64,000 nt of DNA from Pseudomonas sp. LS.1a (GTDB lineage: Bacteria > Pseudomonadota > Gammaproteobacteria > Pseudomonadales > Pseudomonadaceae): positions 4,504,001 through 4,568,000 of the forward strand of contig NZ_CP092827.1 of assembly GCF_022533585.1 (NCBI RefSeq), read 5' to 3'. The notes beneath the pieces were generated by a model. The model was not told the DNA's origin, did not search any database, and saw only the letters and a program-made list of their open reading frames with translations. The translations under genes were made by a program, and so were the position numbers. Shown piece by piece: positions 49,095-58,416 of this stretch. Positions within the stretch are counted from its first letter, which is position 1, and each line of letters begins with the position of its first letter.

Positions 49095-49316
49095 TCAGGC
49101 CTGGCGCTGCAGTTTCACGTACAACTGCTCGACCTTTTCCCGTGCCCACGGTGTCTTGCGCAGGAAGGTCAGGCTCGACTTGATGGTCGGGTTGCTCTTG
49201 AAGCAGCGTACATCGATGCGCTCGGCCAGGCCCTGCCATTGGTAGTGCGCCACCAGCTCGGTGAGGATCTGTTCGAGGGTCTTGCCGTGCAGCGCGTTGT
49301 GTTGGGCCGTGCTCAT
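49095..49316 (-). CDS. VF530-family small protein
   Basis: A 73-residue protein of the VF530 (DUF2132) family, recognised from [20 protein letters not shown] and the conserved [20 protein letters not shown] structure-based suggestion of DNA binding exists for the family, but the role is unknown. The ATG at 49316 is chosen because the family sequence begins there ([14 protein letters not shown]); the upstream frame lacks similarity. Confidence 0.88.
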   Translation of the reverse strand: MSTAQHNALHGKTLEQILTELVAHYQWQGLAERIDVRCFKSNPTIKSSLTFLRKTPWAREKVEQLYVKLQRQA

Positions 49317-49429
49317 GCCAGTGCTCCATAGGAAAGATGCGCACCTTACACGAGTGTAGTGGTGGGTGGGATCAGGCGAGTCGACAGAAAAACCGCTGGC
49401 CAGGCGCAAAACCTCTGTGCTGAAATAGA

Positions 49430-49450
49430 GATGTTATATTGTAACAATAC
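49430..49450. promoter_or_regulatory. Zur-like box before the TonB receptor
   Basis: GATGTTATATTGTAACAATAC resembles the Zur consensus (RNNATGTTATAACATWNY type) with imperfect dyad symmetry. It lies 32 bases before the start codon. A zinc-responsive site fits the His-rich loop of the encoded receptor. Confidence 0.68.
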
Positions 49451-49481
49451 GAAAGCATCTGCCAAGGAACGCCCCATCCCC

Positions 49482-51527
49482 ATGCTGTACACACCGCTTC
49501 GCCTCTCTCCCCTCGCCGTCGCGCTGTGGCTGGCCGCAGCACCCGGCCACGCAGTGGAACTCGAACCCCAGGTCATCACCGCCAACCCTTTGGGCAACCG
49601 CCAGCTGGCCGCCCCCAGCAGCGTGCTCGAAGGCGACAACCTGCTGCAACAGCAGCACGGCAGCCTCGGTGAAACCCTGAACAAGCAGCCCGGGGTCGCC
49701 TCCACCTGGTTCGGCCCTGGCGCCAGTCGCCCGGTAATTCGTGGCCTGGATGGCGACCGCATTCGCATCCTGCGCAACGGCGTCGGCGCCCTGGATGCTT
49801 CGTCGCTGTCCTACGACCACGCCGTGCCGCTGGACCCGGTCACCGTCGACCGCGTCGAGATCGTCCGTGGCCCGGCTGCCCTGCTCTACGGCGGCAACGC
49901 CATTGGTGGTGTGGTCAACACCTTCGACAACCGCATCCCGGACACCCCCATCGAGGGCATCCACGGTGCCGGTGAACTGCGCTACGGCGGCGCCGACACC
50001 ACCCGCAGCAGCGCTGGCAAGCTGGAGGCCGGCAACGGTGCCTTCGCCCTGCACCTGGATGCCAACAGCCGCCAGTTCAACGACCTGCGCATCCCCGGTT
50101 ACGCGCGCAGTTCCAAGGTGCGTGATGCCGACGAGCCCGGTAGCAAACACCGCCTGGAAAACAGCGACGGCCGCCAGGACGGTGGCGCCGTGGGCGGCGC
50201 CTACCATTGGGACCAAGGTTACGCCGGCCTGTCGTACAGCCACTACGACAGCAACTATGGCTCGGTGGCCGAACCAGGTGTGCGCCTGGACATGAAGCAG
50301 GACCACTACGCCTTCGCCTCCGAGCTGCGTGACCTGGACGGCCCGTTCACTTCGCTCAAGGTCGATGCCGGCTATACCGACTACGAGCACCGTGAAATCG
50401 AAGAAGGCGAAGTCCACACCACCTTCAGGAACAAGGGCTATGAAACACGCATCGAAGCCCGCCACCAACCGTTCGGGCCGGTGGAAGGCGTGATCGGCGC
50501 CCAGGTCAGCCGCAATGAATTCTCCGCCCTGGGCGAGGAAGCCTTCGTTCCGCACACCGACACCGACAGCCTGGCGCTGTTCATGCTGGAACAGTGGCAA
50601 GCCACCGAGCGCCTGAACCTGAGCCTGGGCGCTCGCATGGAGCACACACGGGTCGACCCGGATGCCAAAGGCAACGAGAACTTCGTCGATGCCGACAGCG
50701 CCAGCAGCTTCAACGCCTTCAGCCTGTCTTCCGGGGCGGTGTACCAGCTCGACCCGATCTGGTCGCTGGCCGCCAACCTCGGCTACACCGAGCGCGCCCC
50801 GACCTTCTACGAGTTGTATGCCAATGGTGCCCACGTGGCCACCGGGGCCTTTGAAGTCGGCGATGCCAGCCTTAACAAGGAAAAAGCCATTTCCGCCGAC
50901 CTGGCGCTGCGGTTCGACAACGGCACCCACAAGGGCAGTGTCGGGGTGTTCTACAGCCACTTCCGCAACTACATCGGCCTGATCGGCACCGGCAACATCC
51001 GCGAGGGGCATGACCACGACCATGATGAGGATGACCACGACCACGATCATGACCATGATGGCTTCCCGGAATACCAGTACCAGGGCGTGCGGGCGCGCTT
51101 CTATGGCATCGAGGCCCAGGACCGCTGGCAACTGGTCGAGAACCGTTATGGCAGCTTCGCGCTGGAGCTCTCCGGTGACTACACCCGGGCGAAGAACCTC
51201 GACAGTGGCGAGCCACTGCCCCGCATCGCCCCGCTGCGTCTGAACAGCGGCCTGGTCTGGGAGCTGGAGCGCTGGCAGGCGCGGGTCGATGTGCAGCATG
51301 CTGCGTCGCAGCACCGCAAGCCGGCCAACGAAACCAGCACCGATGGCTACACCACGCTGGGGGCCAGCGTTGGTTACCGCTTTGACGTTGGCCAGAGCCA
51401 GTGGCTGGCGTTTGTACGCGGCGAGAACCTGACCGACCAGACCGTACGCTATGCCAGCTCGATCCTGCGCGATATCGCCCCGGCGCCGGGGCGTAGTGTG
51501 GAAGTGGGCCTGCGTACCACCTTCTGA
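49482..51527 (+). CDS. TonB-dependent receptor, ZnuD-like, probably zinc uptake
   Basis: A 681-residue outer-membrane receptor with signal peptide (MLYTPLRLSPLAVALWLAAA..., cleavage after GHA) and a plug domain containing SRPVIRGLDGDRIRIL and VEIVRGPAALLYGGNAIGG. The beta-barrel ends in VGLRTTF with a C-terminal Phe. An extracellular loop at residues 510-526 is a run of His and Asp (HDHDHDEDDHDHDHDHD), the pattern of the ZnuD zinc receptor. With a Zur-like site upstream, zinc is the likely substrate. The name is an inference from these two features and overall similarity. Confidence 0.85.
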   Translation: MLYTPLRLSPLAVALWLAAAPGHAVELEPQVITANPLGNRQLAAPSSVLEGDNLLQQQHGSLGETLNKQPGVASTWFGPGASRPVIRGLDGDRIRILRNGVGALDASSLSYDHAVPLDPVTVDRVEIVRGPAALLYGGNAIGGVVNTFDNRIPDTPIEGIHGAGELRYGGADTTRSSAGKLEAGNGAFALHLDANSRQFNDLRIPGYARSSKVRDADEPGSKHRLENSDGRQDGGAVGGAYHWDQGYAGLSYSHYDSNYGSVAEPGVRLDMKQDHYAFASELRDLDGPFTSLKVDAGYTDYEHREIEEGEVHTTFRNKGYETRIEARHQPFGPVEGVIGAQVSRNEFSALGEEAFVPHTDTDSLALFMLEQWQATERLNLSLGARMEHTRVDPDAKGNENFVDADSASSFNAFSLSSGAVYQLDPIWSLAANLGYTERAPTFYELYANGAHVATGAFEVGDASLNKEKAISADLALRFDNGTHKGSVGVFYSHFRNYIGLIGTGNIREGHDHDHDEDDHDHDHDHDGFPEYQYQGVRARFYGIEAQDRWQLVENRYGSFALELSGDYTRAKNLDSGEPLPRIAPLRLNSGLVWELERWQARVDVQHAASQHRKPANETSTDGYTTLGASVGYRFDVGQSQWLAFVRGENLTDQTVRYASSILRDIAPAPGRSVEVGLRTTF

Positions 51528-51829
51528 TTGCAAATGAGTATCTGTGGGAGCGGGCATGCCCGCGAAGAATCCAACGCGGTGGATGGCACCGGCTTCGCCG
51601 GTGTTCGCGGGCACGCCCGCTCCCACAAGATCTCGCAAGCTTTGGACTGTTGCCAGATCGGCAACAATCCACTGCGACAATTTGTCTTTTTTTCTTACAA
51701 CTTCCCCTATATCCTCCCCGCCGCAAGCTGAATCGCTTCATCGAAACCATCTTGTCGCCATATCCATTGGAGGGCCCGCCCTTCGATGCGCTTGCCGTTT
51801 GTTCAACAATCAAAAGATAGCGCTATCTC
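51528..51829. other. 302-base intergenic region before oprB
   Basis: It contains a REP pair (51542-51629) and then an AT-rich stretch (51655-51725) that probably holds the oprB promoter. No gene or clear operator was recognised. Confidence 0.6.
51542..51629. repeat. REP pair after the TonB receptor gene
   Basis: CTGTGGGAGCGGGCATGCCC... and the inverted copy GTTCGCGGGCACGCCCGCTC..., about 30 bases apart. It also holds a small CACCGGC-TTC-GCCGGTG hairpin in the centre, giving a nested REPIN-like structure. Confidence 0.9.
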
Positions 51830-53164
51830 ATGCTCCAACTGCCCAAAACCTGTTACATCGGCCTTGCCTTCAGTGCCCTGGCGACCTCCACCAGTGCCAG
51901 CGAGATGTTCGCCAGCGACTCCCCATGGATGCTCGGCGACTGGGGCGGCACCCGCAGCGAACTGCTGGAAAAAGGCTACGACTTCACCCTCGGCTACACC
52001 GGCGAGATGGGCAGCAACCTGCACGGTGGCTACGACCACGACCGCACCGCGCGCTACAGCGACCAGTTCACCTTCGGCAGCCACCTGGACCTGGAGAAGA
52101 TCCTTGGCTGGCACGACACCGAATTCCAGCTGACCATCACCGAGCGCCACGGCGACAACATCAGCAACGACCGCATCAACGACCCGCGAGTCGGCGGCTT
52201 TACCTCGGCCCAGGAAGTGTGGGGCCGTGGCGAAACCTGGCGGCTGACGCAAATGTGGATCAAGCAGAAGTACTTCGATGGCGCACTGGACGTGAAATTC
52301 GGCCGTTTCGGCGAAGGCGAGGACTTCAACAGCTTCCCCTGCGATTTCCAGAACCTGGCCTTCTGCGGCTCGCAGGTAGGCAACTGGGTGGGCGGCATCT
52401 GGTACAACTGGCCGGTCAGCCAGTGGGCCCTGCGCGTGCGCTACAACCTCAGCGACGCGCTTTACGCCCAGGTCGGCGTGTTCGAGCAGAACCCCTCCAA
52501 CCTGGAGTCGGGCAACGGCTTCAAGCTCAGCGGCAGCGGCACCCAAGGCGCGGTAATGCCGATAGAACTGGTATGGAGCCCACAGGTCAATGGTCTGAAA
52601 GGGGAATATCGCGCCGGCTACTACTACAGTAATGCCAAGGCACAGGATGTTCTCAAGGACAGCAACGGCCAGCCGGCAGCCCTCAGCGGCGCCGCCTACC
52701 GCAGCAGTTCGAGCAAGCACGGCTTGTGGCTCGGCGCCCAGCAGCAGGTGACTTCGCTGGCGTCCGACCAGTCGCGTGGTCTGAGCCTGTTCGCCAATGC
52801 CACGGTACACGACAAGAAAACCAATGCCATCGACAACTATGTGCAGGCAGGACTGGTGTACAAAGGGCCCTTCGACGCCCGCGCCAAGGACGACATCGGT
52901 TTCGCCCTGGCCCGCGTGCACGTCAACCCTGCCTATCGCAAGAACGCGCGCCTGGCCAACCAGGCCGCCGGCCTCGACGACTACGACAACCCCGGTTTCC
53001 TGCCAGTGCAGGACACCGAGTACAGCGCCGAGCTGTACTACGGCATCCACCTGGCCGACTGGCTCACGGTCCGCCCCAACCTGCAGTACATCCGCCACCC
53101 GGGTGGGGTGTCGCAGGTCGATGGCGCCCTGATCGGCGGCCTGAAGATCCAGAGCAGTTTCTAA
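51830..53164 (+). CDS. oprB: Carbohydrate-selective porin OprB
   Basis: A 444-residue outer-membrane porin for glucose and related sugars. It has a signal peptide (cleavage near residues 22-24, STSAS), the OprB start WMLGDWGGTRSELLEKGYDF, and aromatic-rich beta strands ending in Phe. It lies directly upstream of gcd with a 32-base gap. Glucose entering through the porin would be oxidised in the periplasm by the membrane glucose dehydrogenase. This gene pair is conserved in P. putida. Confidence 0.93.
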   Translation: MLQLPKTCYIGLAFSALATSTSASEMFASDSPWMLGDWGGTRSELLEKGYDFTLGYTGEMGSNLHGGYDHDRTARYSDQFTFGSHLDLEKILGWHDTEFQLTITERHGDNISNDRINDPRVGGFTSAQEVWGRGETWRLTQMWIKQKYFDGALDVKFGRFGEGEDFNSFPCDFQNLAFCGSQVGNWVGGIWYNWPVSQWALRVRYNLSDALYAQVGVFEQNPSNLESGNGFKLSGSGTQGAVMPIELVWSPQVNGLKGEYRAGYYYSNAKAQDVLKDSNGQPAALSGAAYRSSSSKHGLWLGAQQQVTSLASDQSRGLSLFANATVHDKKTNAIDNYVQAGLVYKGPFDARAKDDIGFALARVHVNPAYRKNARLANQAAGLDDYDNPGFLPVQDTEYSAELYYGIHLADWLTVRPNLQYIRHPGGVSQVDGALIGGLKIQSSF

Positions 53165-53196
53165 CCCCCCCTTTTTGACCTGACGGAGAACCTACG

Positions 53197-55608
53197 ATGA
53201 GCACTGAAGGTGCCAACAATGGAAGCCGCTGGCTACCGCGCCTGATCGGCGCGCTGCTGTTGCTGATGGGCCTGGCTCTGCTGGCCGGCGGCATCAAGCT
53301 GAGCCAGCTGGGCGGATCGCTGTACTACCTGATCGCCGGTATCGGCTTTGCCCTGTCGGGCATCCTGCTGCTGGCCCAGCGCCGCATCGCCCTGGGCCTG
53401 TACGGTCTGGTACTGTTGGGCAGTACCGTGTGGGCCCTGCTCGAAGTGGGCCTGGACTGGTGGCAACTGGTACCGCGCCTGGCCATCTGGTTCGCCATCG
53501 GCGTGGTCCTGCTGCTGCCCTGGGCGCGTCGCCCGCTGAGCGGCCCGGCCAGCAAGGCCAACACTGCGCTGCTCAGCGTTGCAGTGATCGCTTCGGGCGC
53601 TTGCGCCGTGGGCAGCCAGTTCACCCACCCCGGTGAAGTGTTCGGCGAACTGGGCCGCGACAGCAGCGAAATGGCCAGCGCCGCCCCGGCCATGCCCGAC
53701 GGTGAATGGCAGGCCTACGGTCGCACCGAACACGGCGACCGCTATTCGCCGCTGCGCCAGATCACCCCGCAGAACGCCTACCGCCTGGAAGAGGCCTGGC
53801 GCATCCGCACCGGTGACCTGCCGACCGAAAACGACCCGGTGGAGCTGACCAACCAGAACACCCCGCTGAAGGTCAACGGCATGCTCTATGCCTGCACCGC
53901 GCACAGCCGCTTGCTGGCCCTGGACCCGGACACCGGCGCGGAAATCTGGCGCTATGACCCACAGGTCAAGAGCCCGGTCGGTACCTTCAAAGGCTTTGCC
54001 CACATGACCTGCCGTGGCGTTTCGTACTATGACGAAAACCGCTATGTCAGCCGCGACGGCAGCCCGGCACCGAAAATTACCGACGCAGGCCAGGCCGTGG
54101 CCCAGGCTTGCCCGCGCCGCCTCTACCTGCCGACTGCGGACGCCCGCCTGATTGCCATCAACGCCGACAACGGCAAGGTCTGCGAAGGCTTCGCCAACCA
54201 GGGCGTGATCGACCTTACCACCGGCATCGGCCCGTTCACCGCTGGTGGCTACTACTCCACCTCGCCTGCTGCGGTCACCCGTGACCTGGTAATCATCGGT
54301 GGCCACGTCACCGACAACGAGTCGACCAACGAGCCGTCCGGCGTGATCCGCGCGTATGACGTGCACGATGGCCACCTGGTGTGGAACTGGGACAGCAACA
54401 ACCCGGACGACACCCAGCCACTGGCTCCCGGCAAGATGTACAGCCGCAACTCGGCCAACATGTGGTCGATCGCCAGCGTCGACGAAGACCTCGGCATGAT
54501 CTACCTGCCGCTGGGCAACCAGACGCCCGACCAGTGGGGCGCCGACCGTACCCCGGGCGCCGAGAAGTACAGCGCCGGCGTGGTCGCCCTGGACCTTGCC
54601 ACCGGCAAGGCCCGCTGGAACTACCAGTTCACCCACCACGACCTGTGGGACATGGATGTGGGTAGCCAGCCGACCCTGGTCCACCTGAAGACCGACGACG
54701 GCGTGAAGCCGGCAATCATCGTGCCGACCAAGCAAGGCAGCCTGTACGTGCTCGACCGCCGCGACGGTACGCCGATCGTGCCGATCCGCGAAATCCCCAC
54801 CCCGCAAGGTGCGGTGAAGGGCGATCACACCTCGCCGACCCAGGCCCGCTCCGACCTCAACCTGCTCGGCCCCGAGCTGACCGAACAGGCCATGTGGGGC
54901 GCCACGCCGTTCGACCAGATGCTGTGCCGCATCCAGTTCCGCGAGCTGCGTTACGAAGGCCAGTACACCCCGCCGTCCGAGCAAGGCTCGCTGGTGTACC
55001 CGGGTAACGTCGGTGTGTTCAACTGGGGTAGCGTGTCGGTCGACCCGGTGCGCCAACTGCTGTTCACCTCGCCCAACTACATGGCCTTCGTGTCGAAGAT
55101 GATCCCGCGTGAGCAGGTGGCCGAAGGCAGCAAGCGCGAAAGCGAAACCAGCGGCGTGCAGCCGAACACCGGCGCGCCGTATGCCGTGACCATGCACCCG
55201 TTCATGTCGCCACTGGGCGTACCGTGCCAGGCCCCGGCCTGGGGCTATGTCGCCGCCATCGACCTGTTCACCAACAAAGTGGTGTGGAAGCACAAGAACG
55301 GCACTACCCGCGACAGCACCCCGGTGCCGATCGGCTTGCCGGTTGGCGTGCCGAGCATGGGCGGCTCGATCGTCACCGCCGGTGGCGTCGGCTTCCTCAG
55401 CGGCACCCTGGACCAGTACCTGCGCGCCTATGACGTGAACAACGGCAAGGAACTGTGGAAAGCCCGCCTGCCAGCGGGTGGCCAGGCCACGCCGATGAGC
55501 TACAGCGGCAAGGATGGCAAGCAGTACGTGCTGGTGACTGCCGGCGGGCATGGCTCGCTGGGCACCAGGATGGGCGACTACATCATCGCCTACAAGCTGG
55601 CTGAGTAA
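53197..55608 (+). CDS. gcd: Membrane-bound PQQ-dependent glucose dehydrogenase
   Basis: An 803-residue quinoprotein oxidising glucose to gluconolactone at the periplasmic face and reducing ubiquinone. Five N-terminal membrane helices (about 10-140) are followed by the eight-bladed propeller starting at EWQAYGRTEHGDRYSPL. Tryptophan-docking-like repeats (ALDPDTGAEIWRYDP, ALDLATGKARWNYQFTHHDL) and the GGSIVTAGGVGFLSGTLDQY segment are typical. The ATG at 53197 follows ACGGAGAA. It is downstream of oprB; a REP pair follows. Confidence 0.96.
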   Translation: MSTEGANNGSRWLPRLIGALLLLMGLALLAGGIKLSQLGGSLYYLIAGIGFALSGILLLAQRRIALGLYGLVLLGSTVWALLEVGLDWWQLVPRLAIWFAIGVVLLLPWARRPLSGPASKANTALLSVAVIASGACAVGSQFTHPGEVFGELGRDSSEMASAAPAMPDGEWQAYGRTEHGDRYSPLRQITPQNAYRLEEAWRIRTGDLPTENDPVELTNQNTPLKVNGMLYACTAHSRLLALDPDTGAEIWRYDPQVKSPVGTFKGFAHMTCRGVSYYDENRYVSRDGSPAPKITDAGQAVAQACPRRLYLPTADARLIAINADNGKVCEGFANQGVIDLTTGIGPFTAGGYYSTSPAAVTRDLVIIGGHVTDNESTNEPSGVIRAYDVHDGHLVWNWDSNNPDDTQPLAPGKMYSRNSANMWSIASVDEDLGMIYLPLGNQTPDQWGADRTPGAEKYSAGVVALDLATGKARWNYQFTHHDLWDMDVGSQPTLVHLKTDDGVKPAIIVPTKQGSLYVLDRRDGTPIVPIREIPTPQGAVKGDHTSPTQARSDLNLLGPELTEQAMWGATPFDQMLCRIQFRELRYEGQYTPPSEQGSLVYPGNVGVFNWGSVSVDPVRQLLFTSPNYMAFVSKMIPREQVAEGSKRESETSGVQPNTGAPYAVTMHPFMSPLGVPCQAPAWGYVAAIDLFTNKVVWKHKNGTTRDSTPVPIGLPVGVPSMGGSIVTAGGVGFLSGTLDQYLRAYDVNNGKELWKARLPAGGQATPMSYSGKDGKQYVLVTAGGHGSLGTRMGDYIIAYKLAE

Positions 55609-55640
55609 TCCAGAGATGCGGCAGTGAACCTGCTGCCGCA

Positions 55641-55728
55641 TTTGCGGGTAAACCCGCTCCCACAGGTACGGCGCTGTTCCCAAGCTCGGCGCCATACCTG
55701 TGGGAGCGGGTTTACCCGCGAAGAGGCC
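55641..55728. repeat. REP pair after gcd
   Basis: TTTGCGGGTAAACCCGCTCC... (55641-55668) and inverted TACCTGTGGGAGCGGGTTTA...AAGAGGCC (55695-55728), separated by 26 bases. It lies between two genes on the same strand. Confidence 0.92.
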
Positions 55729-55825
55729 GGTCCAGGCATCACTCCTCTCTACACCCATCATCTACCATTGAAACCCATCCCCCCGCGCCCCATCTAAGCA
55801 CCATAGTCATTCACGCAGGTGCCCC

Positions 55826-58246
55826 ATGAGCGACCAGCAGGATTTCCCGGAACATCCCGACGAACACAGCGAAGTCGAGCACACTCCCCACCAGGCCGAA
55901 GCCGGCCACGCCCTCGCCCTGCCCGGCCAGCAGCTGCCGGACAAGGTCTACGTGATCCCCATCCACAACCGTCCGTTCTTCCCGGCCCAGGTGCTGCCGG
56001 TCATCGTCAATGAAGAGCCTTGGGCAGAAACCCTCGACCTGGTCGCCAAGTCACCAGACCACTGCCTGGCCCTGTTCTTCATGGACACCCCGCCAGAAGA
56101 CCACCGTCACTTCGACACCTCGGCGCTGCCGGAGTACGGCACGCTGGTGAAGGTGCACCACGCCAGCCGCGAAAACGGCAAGCTGCAGTTCGTCGCCCAG
56201 GGCCTGACCCGGGTACGCATCCGCACCTGGCTCAAGCACCACCGTCCGCCGTACCTGGTCGAGGTCGAATACCCGCGTCAGCCCGCCGAGCCGACTGACG
56301 AGGTCAAGGCCTATGGCATGGCGCTGATCAACGCGATCAAGGAGCTGCTGCCGCTCAACCCGCTATACAGCGAGGAGCTGAAGAACTACCTCAACCGCTT
56401 CAGCCCCAACGACCCGTCGCCGCTCACCGACTTCGCCGCCGCCCTCACCTCGGCCACCGGCAGCCAGTTGCAGGAAGTGCTCGACTGCGTGCCCATGCTC
56501 AAGCGCATGGAAAAGGTCCTGCCGATGCTGCGCAAAGAGGTGGAAGTCGCGCGCCTGCAGAACGAGATCTCGGCCGAGGTCAACCGGCAGATCGGTGAGC
56601 ACCAGCGCGAGTTCTTCCTCAAGGAACAGCTCAAGGTCATCCAGCAGGAGCTGGGCCTGACCAAGGACGACCGCAGCGCCGACCTCGAACAGTTCGAGCA
56701 GCGCCTCGAAGGCAAAACCCTGCCGGAGCAGGCGCGCAAGCGTATCGATGAAGAGATGGGCAAGCTGGCCATCCTCGAAACCGGCTCGCCCGAATACGCC
56801 GTCACCCGCAACTACCTGGACTGGGCCACCGCCCTGCCCTGGGGCGTGTACGGCAAGGACAAGCTCGACCTCAAGCACGCGCGCAAAGTCCTCGACCAGC
56901 ACCACGCCGGTCTCGACGACATCAAGGAGCGCATTCTCGAATTCCTCGCCGTAGGCGCCTGGAAAGGCGAGATCAGCGGCTCGATCGTGCTGCTGGTGGG
57001 CCCGCCCGGGGTGGGCAAGACCAGCATCGGCAAGTCCATCGCCGAATCGCTCGGCCGGCCGTTCTACCGCTTCAGCGTCGGCGGCATGCGTGACGAAGCC
57101 GAGATCAAGGGCCATCGCCGCACCTACATCGGCGCCCAGCCCGGCAAGCTGGTGCAGGCCCTGAAGGACGTCGAAGTGATGAACCCGGTGATCATGCTCG
57201 ACGAGATCGACAAGATGGGCCAGAGCTACCAGGGCGACCCGGCTTCAGCGCTGCTGGAAACCCTCGACCCGGAGCAGAACGTCGACTTCCTCGACCACTA
57301 CCTGGACCTGCGCCTGGACCTGTCCAAGGTGCTGTTCGTGTGCACCGCCAACACCCTGGACTCGATCCCCGGGCCATTGCTCGACCGCATGGAAGTGATT
57401 CGCCTGTCCGGCTATATCACCGAAGAAAAACTGGCCATCGCCAAGCGCCACCTGTGGCCCAAACAGCTGGAAAAGGCCGGCGTGGCCAAGACCAGCCTCG
57501 GCATCAGCGACAGCGCCCTGCGCACGGTGATCGAAGGCTATGCCCGCGAAGCCGGGGTACGCCAGCTGGAGAAGCAACTGGGCAAGCTGGTGCGCAAGGC
57601 CGTGGTCAAGCTGCTGGAAAACCCCGATGCCAAGCTCAAGATCGGCACCAGGGACCTGGAAGCCGCGCTCGGCATGCCAGTGTTCCGCAGCGAGCAGGTG
57701 CTGGCCGGCAAAGGCGTGATCACCGGCCTGGCCTGGACCAGCATGGGCGGCGCCACGCTGCCGATCGAAGCTACCCGCATCCACACCCTCAACCGCGGCT
57801 TCAAGCTGACTGGCAAGCTGGGCGAGGTGATGAAAGAGTCGGCCGAAATTGCCTACAGCTACGTCAGCTCCAACCTCAAGCAGTTTGGTGGCGACCCTGG
57901 TTTCTTCAACGAAGCGTTCATTCACCTGCACGTGCCCGAAGGCGCCACGCCCAAGGACGGCCCGAGTGCCGGCATCACCATGGCCAGCGCCCTGCTGTCG
58001 CTGGCCCGTGACCAGGTACCGAAGAAGGGCGTGGCCATGACCGGCGAGCTGACCCTGACCGGGCAAGTACTGCCGATTGGTGGTGTGCGCGAGAAGGTGA
58101 TTGCGGCGCGGCGGCAGAAGATCTTCGAGCTGATCTTGCCGGAGCCTAACCGTGGCGATTACGAAGAACTGCCGGACTACCTGCGCGAAGGCCTGACCGT
58201 GCATTTCGCCAAGCGCTTTGCCGACGTGGCCAAAGTTCTGTTCTAG
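55826..58246 (+). CDS. lon: ATP-dependent protease Lon (second-type copy)
   Basis: An 806-residue protease. The N-terminal substrate domain (about 45-240) is followed by the AAA+ domain with Walker A GPPGVGKTS (about 391-399) and Walker B PVIMLDEIDKM. The protease domain has catalytic Ser714 (KDGPSAGITM) and Lys757 (GGVREKVIAARR), spaced 43 residues as in E. coli Lon. The N-terminal about 40 residues are acidic and His/Glu-rich, unlike housekeeping Lon. P. putida genomes carry more than one lon; this one sits beside gcd and has no clp or hupB neighbours. Confidence 0.93.
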   Translation: MSDQQDFPEHPDEHSEVEHTPHQAEAGHALALPGQQLPDKVYVIPIHNRPFFPAQVLPVIVNEEPWAETLDLVAKSPDHCLALFFMDTPPEDHRHFDTSALPEYGTLVKVHHASRENGKLQFVAQGLTRVRIRTWLKHHRPPYLVEVEYPRQPAEPTDEVKAYGMALINAIKELLPLNPLYSEELKNYLNRFSPNDPSPLTDFAAALTSATGSQLQEVLDCVPMLKRMEKVLPMLRKEVEVARLQNEISAEVNRQIGEHQREFFLKEQLKVIQQELGLTKDDRSADLEQFEQRLEGKTLPEQARKRIDEEMGKLAILETGSPEYAVTRNYLDWATALPWGVYGKDKLDLKHARKVLDQHHAGLDDIKERILEFLAVGAWKGEISGSIVLLVGPPGVGKTSIGKSIAESLGRPFYRFSVGGMRDEAEIKGHRRTYIGAQPGKLVQALKDVEVMNPVIMLDEIDKMGQSYQGDPASALLETLDPEQNVDFLDHYLDLRLDLSKVLFVCTANTLDSIPGPLLDRMEVIRLSGYITEEKLAIAKRHLWPKQLEKAGVAKTSLGISDSALRTVIEGYAREAGVRQLEKQLGKLVRKAVVKLLENPDAKLKIGTRDLEAALGMPVFRSEQVLAGKGVITGLAWTSMGGATLPIEATRIHTLNRGFKLTGKLGEVMKESAEIAYSYVSSNLKQFGGDPGFFNEAFIHLHVPEGATPKDGPSAGITMASALLSLARDQVPKKGVAMTGELTLTGQVLPIGGVREKVIAARRQKIFELILPEPNRGDYEELPDYLREGLTVHFAKRFADVAKVLF

Positions 58247-58253
58247 CCAGCAC

Positions 58254-58345
58254 CGGCCTCTTCGCGGGTAAACCCGCTCCCACAGGGATAGCGCAGGGCT
58301 TGAGCCCAGTGAGCCCCCTGTGGGAGCGGGTTTACCCGCGAAAGG
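58254..58345. repeat. REP pair after lon
   Basis: GGCCTCTTCGCGGGTAAACC... (58254-58286) and inverted CCTGTGGGAGCGGG... (about 58317-58345). This is among the best conserved pairs in the window. Confidence 0.92.
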
Positions 58346-58416
58346 GCAAGTACTGGCAACACAAAAGCCCACCAGCATCGGTTATCCTCAGGCCATCGCC
58401 AGCCTACGGAGCCAAC

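Noticed and set aside
53233..55761. 842-codon open frame on the minus strand opposite gcd
   Set aside because: It is a GC-rich antisense shadow: its composition is low-complexity Gly/Ala/Val/His/Arg, no family is recognisable, and the plus-strand gene is certain. The same applies to long antisense frames opposite glpFK (16531-18111), aauS (29440-31404), lhr (36473-38542), the PBP-like gene (44887-47001), the TonB receptor (49434-51680) and lon (57245-58378).
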